The notes under the pieces: generated by a model
Seen by the model: the letters and a program-made list of their open reading frames with translations, nothing else
Database searches by the model: none
Told to the model about the DNA's origin: nothing
Made by a program: the position numbers and the translations under genes
Part shown: positions 52,693 to 58,334 of the stretch, piece by piece
Position numbering within the stretch: the first letter of the stretch is position 1
How the letters are laid out: each line of letters starts with the position of its first letter
Source: Rickettsia australis str. Phillips
GTDB lineage: Bacteria > Pseudomonadota > Alphaproteobacteria > Rickettsiales > Rickettsiaceae
Length of the DNA: 58,334 nucleotides
Direction of reading: 5' to 3'
Assembly: GCF_000273745.1 (NCBI RefSeq)
Contig: NZ_AKVZ01000023.1
Coordinates: 1-58,334, forward strand

Positions 52693-53056
52693 ATTAATAA
52701 CAATCATTATTTGTTTCTGCTCAGCTACTCTCGGAATTAGTATAATACTTTACAATTTAGAGAAAAATATAGTATTTTTTTTGCCGCCGTCAAAAATTAA
52801 TACAATAGAAGAAGGCAAAGAGTTAAGAGTAGGCGGGCTTGTTAAAATAGACTCAATAAATAAAATTGCTGCTGATAAGATAAGTTTTGTTATTACCGAT
52901 AATATTAAGGATTTAGAGATATTATATCAAGGAGTCCTCCCTGCCCTATTTCGTGAAGGACAAGGAATTATTGCCATAGGGCAATTATTGGACAGGAAAT
53001 TTATAGCAAGGCAATTACTTGCAAAGCATGATGAGAATTACAGACCTCCGAGTTAA
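52670..53056 (+). CDS. ccmE: Heme chaperone CcmE
   Basis: Periplasmic heme carrier of cytochrome c maturation system I, 128 residues. It has an N-terminal anchor (about 8-28), an OB-fold domain ([27 protein letters not shown]) and the heme-binding His with nearby Tyr in LAKHDENY (His about 121). It overlaps ccmD, so sco1-ccmD-ccmE is one unit. Other ccm genes are not in the window. Confidence 0.93.
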   Translation: MQKRVRNRLITIIICFCSATLGISIILYNLEKNIVFFLPPSKINTIEEGKELRVGGLVKIDSINKIAADKISFVITDNIKDLEILYQGVLPALFREGQGIIAIGQLLDRKFIARQLLAKHDENYRPPS

Positions 53057-53066
53057 AGCACTCGGT

Positions 53067-53164
53067 GTCATACCGTGGCTTGACCACGGTATCCATAAAA
53101 ACAACTTAAAACACAAGTTGTTTTATATTTTTAACTAGATGCCGTGGTCAAGCCACGGCATGAC
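53067..53164. repeat. Palindromic element, family A
   Basis: ATACCGTGGCTTGACCACGG and CCGTGGTCAAGCCACGGC are inverted ends; core AACTTAAAACACAAGTTGTT. It supplies an apparent N-terminal extension to the next ORF. Confidence 0.9.
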
Positions 53165-53182
53165 AAAAACAAAACAAAAAAC

Positions 53183-53704
53183 ATGTTTATAGATAAAATC
53201 AAAGCAAAAGCAAATAATGACGAAATAAACGTAATTATCGAAATTCCGATGAATAACGGTCCAATCAAATACGAATTTGACAAAGAATCAGGAGCTGTTT
53301 TTGTTGATCGCTTTATACAAACTACCATGAGCTATCCGTGTAATTACGGCTTTATTCCTCATACTCTTTCAAATGACGGTGATCCGGTAGACGTACTTGT
53401 CGTAGCTCATCATCCGGTAGTGCCTGGGTCGGTTATAAAATGCCGAGCAGTCGGCGTATTAATGATGGAAGACGAATCAGGACTCGATGAGAAGATTATC
53501 GCAGTACCAACCTCTAAACTCGATATTACTTTCGATCATATTAAAGAACTAGATGATTTATGTGAAATGCTAAAGAAACGTATCGTGCATTTCTTTGAGC
53601 ATTATAAAGATTTAGAAAAAGGTAAATGGGTTAAGGTTAACGGATGGGAAAATAAAGCAAAAGCAGAAGCTTTAATCAATGAAGGAATAGATAGGGTTAG
53701 TTAG
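53183..53704 (+). CDS. ppa: Inorganic pyrophosphatase
   Basis: Hydrolyses PPi released in biosynthesis. I use ATG 53183 (173 residues); the longer ORF from 53144 reads its first 13 residues from a family A repeat. The family signature is complete (DGDPVDVLV, with Glu and Lys ligands upstream in IPMNNGPIKYEFDK). No clear Shine-Dalgarno precedes the ATG. Confidence 0.95.
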   Translation: MFIDKIKAKANNDEINVIIEIPMNNGPIKYEFDKESGAVFVDRFIQTTMSYPCNYGFIPHTLSNDGDPVDVLVVAHHPVVPGSVIKCRAVGVLMMEDESGLDEKIIAVPTSKLDITFDHIKELDDLCEMLKKRIVHFFEHYKDLEKGKWVKVNGWENKAKAEALINEGIDRVS

Positions 53705-53719
53705 AGGTACGGTAGTTCT

Positions 53720-53861
53720 GTCATACCGTGGCTTGATCACGGTATCCAGTAAAACATATAAAAATAAATTTTTATATGTTTATTCTATCAAGCTATGTAC
53801 TGTCGGTAATAACGTTGAGATTATTTTTTCTGGATCCTGTAGACAAGCCACGGTATGACAT
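53720..53861. repeat. Palindromic element, family A, long
   Basis: ATACCGTGGCTTGATCACGG at the left; the right end is diverged (CCTGTAGACAAGCCACGG). The centre is longer than in other copies (about 40 extra bases). Confidence 0.75.
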
Positions 53862-53936
53862 AGGTAAAACTAATCCACGCAAACAATATATCCTTACAAT
53901 AACGTATCTATAAAAAACAGTAATATTAAGAAAACA

Positions 53937-55460
53937 GTGACATTATTTCGTTCAGGAGTCATAGTAGCTTTTTTTACACTAATTTCTCGTATATTTGGGC
54001 TTGTACGTGAACAATTTATCGCATCATTATTTGGCTCTACGCCTATGGGTGATAGCATTAATGTTGCTTTTAAACTACCGAATCTATTTAGAAGAATTTT
54101 TGCAGAAGGGGCATTGTCAAGCGTATTCATTCCTATTTATAATGAAAAAATTCTTATTTCTAAGAAAGACGCTAATAATTTTTCAGGCGAGGTATTTACC
54201 ATTCTACTTCTGACATTAATAGTAATAATAGCATCAATGCAAATCTTCATGCCACAATTAATGTTGTTTATTGCTCCTGGATTTCACGGTAAAAAAGAAA
54301 AATTTGAGCTTACGGTATTTTTATGCCGAATTACAATACCTTATTTAATATTTGTTTCATTAACAGCTCTACTTGGCGGAATATTAAACTCTGTAAAGAA
54401 ATTTGCAGCCTTTGCTTTTTCACCGGTTATTTTAAGTGTATGCGTAATAATTTTTACTTTAACATTTGATAATTATATAGAGTCTACTACCTCAATTAGC
54501 TTATCTTTAATAATTGCCGGAATATTACAAGTTTCTTTTATGTTTGTCTGTGTAAAAAGATCGGATTTAAACTTTCCAATAATTTTTAACCCAAGCGATC
54601 CTGATGTAAAAAAGCTTTTGATTAATATGGGACCGGCAACTATTAGCTCCGGCGTACAGCAATTAAATCTTTTCATATCCCAATCTATTGCTAGCTTTAT
54701 TGAAGGTGCTATTTCTATATTATCTTATGCCGACCGGATATATCAATTTCCTTTATCGATAATAGGTACTAGCTTTTCTACTATATTGCTACCTGAGCTG
54801 TCAAAAATCTATAAATCAAATGATATAGTAGCTGCAAAAAAAATACAGAATAACGCTATTAGAATAGGGCTATTATTATCACTGCCTGCAACATTCGGTA
54901 TTATAATTCTATCTAATCCGATTATTAATATAATTTATGAAAGAGGAGTATTCACGCCTCAAGATACTACAAATACAGCCGAGGCTATTTCTGCATTTGC
55001 ACTCGGACTTCCTGCTTTTATTTTGGCAAAAATTTTAACTCCTATTTTTTATGCTAACGGAGATACTAAAACACCACTCAAAATAACCTTATTTTCAATC
55101 ATAATTAATACCGGTATGAATCTATTATTAATGGATTCTTTGAAACATATCGGTATTGCAGTAGGTACATCTATTGCGGCTTGGTATAATCTAGGTTTAT
55201 TATATAGCTATACTACAAAACAAAATAAACTTCATATAGAAGACGGTATAAAACTTTTTTGCGGTAAAATTTTGTTATGCTGTACATTAATGTCTATTAT
55301 AATTGCTTTAATAAAACATTATTATTTAGAATATTTTTATTCAGAATATTTACTGATTAAGATCTGTATGCTAGGTAGTACAATTGCAGTTGGAATGGGA
55401 GTATTTTTCGGCACAGCATATTTATTAAAAGTGGTCAATTATGATAATAACAAAAAATAA
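53937..55460 (+). CDS. murJ: Lipid II flippase MurJ
   Basis: Flips lipid II across the inner membrane for peptidoglycan synthesis. GTG 53937, 507 residues, 13-14 hydrophobic segments. The MviN-type start is clear (SRIFGLVREQFIASLFG; DSINVAFKLPNLFRRIFAEG), with the conserved charged residues of the central cavity. It overlaps the traX-like gene by 20 bases. Confidence 0.95.
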   Translation: MTLFRSGVIVAFFTLISRIFGLVREQFIASLFGSTPMGDSINVAFKLPNLFRRIFAEGALSSVFIPIYNEKILISKKDANNFSGEVFTILLLTLIVIIASMQIFMPQLMLFIAPGFHGKKEKFELTVFLCRITIPYLIFVSLTALLGGILNSVKKFAAFAFSPVILSVCVIIFTLTFDNYIESTTSISLSLIIAGILQVSFMFVCVKRSDLNFPIIFNPSDPDVKKLLINMGPATISSGVQQLNLFISQSIASFIEGAISILSYADRIYQFPLSIIGTSFSTILLPELSKIYKSNDIVAAKKIQNNAIRIGLLLSLPATFGIIILSNPIINIIYERGVFTPQDTTNTAEAISAFALGLPAFILAKILTPIFYANGDTKTPLKITLFSIIINTGMNLLLMDSLKHIGIAVGTSIAAWYNLGLLYSYTTKQNKLHIEDGIKLFCGKILLCCTLMSIIIALIKHYYLEYFYSEYLLIKICMLGSTIAVGMGVFFGTAYLLKVVNYDNNKK

Positions 55461-56187
55461 ATCAAATTATCAGGATTTGCTAAAAACCTTAGCTATTATA
55501 GCCATGAGCATTGATCATGTGGGTTTATATCTATATCCTGAATTAACGGTTATGCGCATTATAGGTCGCACGGCTATGCCGATATTTTGCTTTTTTGCCG
55601 GTTATAATTTTCATGATAAGCCAAAAACTAGAATAATAATATGCGGAGTTTTGCTACAAATATATACTACTGTACTATTTAAACAGTTTCTTACTACACA
55701 TATTCTAATCTCTATCTATCTAGGGCAATGGTATATTTATTATTTTCGTAATTCTTTAACTCGCTTTTTCTATAGCGGTTATTACCATGTAGTTATAATG
55801 GTAATATTGTGGTATATTAGCTGGGCTTTGATTGATTACGGGACTCTTGTGATTGCTATAATGATACTTGGATTTATTGCAAAACATGAGCAGGTAAATC
55901 TAAAACTTTGCGGTTTTGTAGCAATTTTTGCTTCCCTAGTGCATTCGACTCTTTTTACTCTTGCGATTCCATTTAGTGATTTTAATTTTTCAAATACTGA
56001 CTTAATTTTAAACCTCACTTTTTTAACAATTACTTACATATTAATGATCTTAAGCGATTACTCACAAAAAATACCAATAAATCTCAAATGGATAAGTCGT
56101 AATGTTATATATATATATTGTATACAAATTATAATCTTACAATTCATATTCATCTATAAATACACATATGGTTTTAAAAATTGGTAG
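55441..56187 (+). CDS. TraX-family membrane protein
   Basis: 248 residues with about eight hydrophobic segments. The family start is visible (LKTLAIIAMSIDHVGLYLYP, then RTAMPIFCFFAGYN). TraX N-acetylates F pilin; chromosomal relatives are acyltransferase-like membrane proteins of unknown target. No conjugation genes lie nearby. It is translationally coupled to murJ, so a cell-wall role is possible. Confidence 0.85.
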   Translation: MIITKNKSNYQDLLKTLAIIAMSIDHVGLYLYPELTVMRIIGRTAMPIFCFFAGYNFHDKPKTRIIICGVLLQIYTTVLFKQFLTTHILISIYLGQWYIYYFRNSLTRFFYSGYYHVVIMVILWYISWALIDYGTLVIAIMILGFIAKHEQVNLKLCGFVAIFASLVHSTLFTLAIPFSDFNFSNTDLILNLTFLTITYILMILSDYSQKIPINLKWISRNVIYIYCIQIIILQFIFIYKYTYGFKNW

Positions 56188-56260
56188 ATAAACATTAATA
56201 ATTAGTGACAGCGTAATTTAGTTAATATTAATATATTTAAATAAATTGATAATTAAATAT

Positions 56261-56863
56261 ATGAATATAATAGATCGCTTAATTTTGGATAATGAACAAT
56301 ATAAAGAGCAATTTAGAAAAAATAAACTATTTAAAATTAAGTTAGATAGTACCATACGAAAAAATAAATTTCTTATACATTTTTGGATTTGGTCAGACGC
56401 ATTTCAAAAAATGGTATTAGCAAGAGTAGTGTTTTCTGAAACAAAAGAATTTAAACAACTTGCATGGGAACATCTTACCGATGAATTTGGACATAATATA
56501 GAATTATCCCAAAATCTAGAAAATGATGAAGAAGTTACAGATTCTATTTGTGAGGCCTTAGGTTCTTGGTTTATACTAAAAATGATGACTCTTGGAGATA
56601 GTGAACGAGCTGTTCTTGTCCATTTAGTAATAGAGTCTTGTGCTACTATATTTTATGAAAAACTAGGATCAATATTTTTAAATCATAAGTCAGCAAAACA
56701 TTTCAAAACACATATGTATCTTGATCCTGAACATGAACAAATGGGAATAGATTTATTAAAACAAATAAATATTAATGATTCTTCTTTACTCACTATTCAA
56801 AAAAAAGGCTGGGATATGATTGACGCTCTGTTTACTAGGCTTGCGGAAATTACACAGGACTAA
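56261..56863 (+). CDS. Heme-oxygenase-like protein with a diiron-type motif
   Basis: 200 residues from ATG 56261 (a TTG at 56246 would add five). All-helical, no signal peptide. The C-terminal motif HMYLDPEH has His, Asp at +4 and His at +7. This is the second metal half of heme-oxygenase-like diiron oxidases such as chlamydial CADD. A Glu in HLVIESCATIF lies 26 residues before. The first half would be Glu/His of LTDEFGHN, with tighter spacing than CADD. CADD-like proteins make p-aminobenzoate in Chlamydia; whether this one does is unknown. Confidence 0.65.
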   Translation: MNIIDRLILDNEQYKEQFRKNKLFKIKLDSTIRKNKFLIHFWIWSDAFQKMVLARVVFSETKEFKQLAWEHLTDEFGHNIELSQNLENDEEVTDSICEALGSWFILKMMTLGDSERAVLVHLVIESCATIFYEKLGSIFLNHKSAKHFKTHMYLDPEHEQMGIDLLKQININDSSLLTIQKKGWDMIDALFTRLAEITQD

Positions 56864-57260
56864 TTGGATAATAGGGTATCAGTCAAATAAATTTTAACCT
56901 AATATTATAAATAGTAAAAATAAAAACTAATTAATTGACATTTAAGGCCATTATATGTATATCACTAATGCTTATTTATATATTAAAAATTTTTAATATA
57001 TAAGCTATACGAATATTAAATAATATTAATGGATTAAGATGCCAATACTCCGCGTACTAACGTAACACCAAAAAGCATTTTTAGTAAACTTACTTATAAA
57101 TGATTTAGCTACTACTATACGTGCTTATAATGCTGTAAATATACCTCTAGATGCAGCTTTCAAAACTTCATTACAAAATAATTATTACAAAACTGTAAAA
57201 CTACTACTTTTACAGGATCAACTTAATCTTAATTATAAGGACACCGAAGGAAATGCAGTT
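56864..57260. other. Intergenic region
   Basis: AT-rich, with no gene recognised before the ankyrin fragment frame opens near 57062. Confidence 0.5.
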
Positions 57261-57590
57261 TTAATGAATATACTTCAATCACCAAATACTCCTCTACTAA
57301 AAAATTATTTTAGTAAGGCAAAAGCAGAAACTGATTTTAAATTATTTCCTTTAATACCTAATAATAGCGGTCATACAATTTATGAGATTGCTGCAGTAGC
57401 AGACAGTAAAAAAATTTCAAAAATTCTTTATCATAAAATAGCAGAGCTTCATGATCTTAATAAAATAGGAGTTCAATCATTAAAGGACATGAATCCGTCT
57501 TATTATACACTTTATCCTAATAACCTAGATACTCCATATGAGATGAAATTAAATGGAGACATACTGTTACCAACAGCACCTACAAAATAA
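57062..57590 (+). pseudogene. Ankyrin-like protein fragment without N-terminus
   Basis: An open frame from just after a stop near 57060 to TAA at 57590 shows an ankyrin-like unit (LDAAFKTSLQNNYYKTVKLL; NYKDTEGNAVLMNIL) and a second (HTIYEIAAVADSKKISKIL). The first ATG (57264) lies inside the sequence, so the real start is missing. It probably derives from a larger ankyrin protein. Confidence 0.6.
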
Positions 57591-57661
57591 AAACATAATA
57601 CAATACTAATAGCTTTAGTATTAGTATTTGGTACAGCCACTAGTGTACGAATGTTACCAAA

Positions 57662-57784
57662 TCGTCATTGCAAAGCCACAAAGTGGCTGCGGCAACCCAG
57701 AAAAATAAGTAAAAAAATTCTGTAAATCAGAATTTTTTTACTGGATTGCTTTGTCAAAATCTTCAATTTTTCCTTGCAATGACG
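57662..57784. repeat. Palindromic element, family C
   Basis: CGTCATTGCAAAGCC and CCTTGCAATGACG are the ends; CAACCCAG / CTGGATTG inside; central hairpin AAAAAATTCTGTAAATCAGA ATTTTTTT. Confidence 0.85.
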
Positions 57785-57797
57785 AAAATCATTAAAC

Positions 57798-58334
57798 CTA
57801 AACCAACTCACTTACTTGCGATTTGGCGAAAAGCTTTATCTGAAAGTTAACAAAATTTAAATTACCTTTTGAACCTATTTCCGCAAATTTATGAGCTTTA
57901 AGTAATAGATCATAATCTTTTGCCAAATCAGCAAAGAAAAATTCCATTTCACCGCTTTGTTTTACTCCTAAAACCTCACCGCTACCTCGAAGTTTTAAAT
58001 CCTGCTCAGCGATATAAAATCCATCATTAGTTTGTTTCATTATCTCAAACCTACCTCGTGCAACTTTTCCAAGCCTTTTAGGATTATATAGCAATATACA
58101 ATATGATTGCAAAGAGCCTCGCCCTACTCTACCTCTAAGCTGATGAAGCTGAGCAAGACCAAATCTCTCAGCGTTTTCAATAATGATCAAGGTTGCTTCA
58201 GGCACGTCTATTCCGACTTCAATAACAGTTGTTGCAACTAATATCTTAATTTCACCTTCCTTAAACTGCTTCATTATTTGGTCTTTCTGCTCGTTCTTCA
58301 TCTTACCGTGAATAATACCGGTATAACCTTGATA
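57798..58334 (-). CDS. recG: ATP-dependent DNA helicase RecG (C-terminal part)
   Basis: Fork-reversal helicase; the gene runs off the right edge, so only about 178 C-terminal residues are seen. Helicase motifs V and VI are clear (ATTVIEVGIDVPEA; QLHQLRGRVGRG), followed by the RecG wedge-to-tail region (FYIAEQDLKLRGSGEVLGV). It ends at TAG 57798, next to a family C element. Confidence 0.92.
   Translation of the reverse strand, partial: YQGYTGIIHGKMKNEQKDQIMKQFKEGEIKILVATTVIEVGIDVPEATLIIIENAERFGLAQLHQLRGRVGRGSLQSYCILLYNPKRLGKVARGRFEIMKQTNDGFYIAEQDLKLRGSGEVLGVKQSGEMEFFFADLAKDYDLLLKAHKFAEIGSKGNLNFVNFQIKLFAKSQVSELV

Overview
The window comes from a Rickettsia chromosome, most likely spotted-fever-group or transitional. 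The evidence is AT-rich DNA, reduced housekeeping genes (NtrX, MraZ, SecA, Plp, GyrB, Sco1/CcmE and TraX types), split spoT/proP/ankyrin pseudogenes, and many short palindromic repeats that lie between genes and sometimes inside them. The species call is inference from gene content; no search was run.

Layout. 1-1200: wreck of a large unrecognised protein. 1550-2933: ubiquinone hydroxylase UbiH and an MrpF-like antiporter subunit. 3341-6506: NtrX-like regulator without the sigma-54 contact motif, overlapped by an Asn-rich pentapeptide-repeat lipoprotein. 6758-9082: coiled-coil protein of unknown function and a dead ankyrin gene. 9232-15976: cell-wall and division genes, all on the minus strand (mraZ-rsmH-ftsL-ftsI, then mreD-mrdA), with a 10-bp phased operator-like array in front of mraZ. 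16527-18700: Na+/solute symporter and a toxin-antitoxin locus with a dead toxin. 18707-22509: uvrC (with an in-frame repeat insertion), a periplasmic copper chaperone, split alkD, and ogt.

22625-33440 is a graveyard: a broken unrecognised gene, a complete but inactivated type I restriction-modification operon (hsdM-hsdS-hsdR), leucine-rich-repeat genes with an F-box-like motif, an ankyrin gene, a CopG-like antitoxin and an MNT-HEPN gene split by one frameshift. Only tRNA-Ala and a 71-residue ORF look intact there.

33724-45790 is core genome again: secA, parvulin isomerase, rpoZ-acpS, murA, gyrB, a HAD hydrolase, tRNA-Leu and mgtE. 46057-48420 is decayed again (spoT HD domain, proP-like). 49159-56863 holds tRNA-Gly, yajC-secD, the overlapping sco1-ccmD-ccmE set, ppa, murJ-traX and a heme-oxygenase-like protein. 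The window ends with an ankyrin remnant and the 3' end of recG.

The genes group by job: envelope growth, protein export, cytochrome assembly and alkylation/UV repair. The main signals beyond ordinary annotation are the phased array before mraZ, repeats that supply protein ends or insertions (uvrC, mrdA, ftsL, symporter), a 32-bp perfect palindrome, the F-box-like motif and the diiron-type motif in the 56261-56863 protein.
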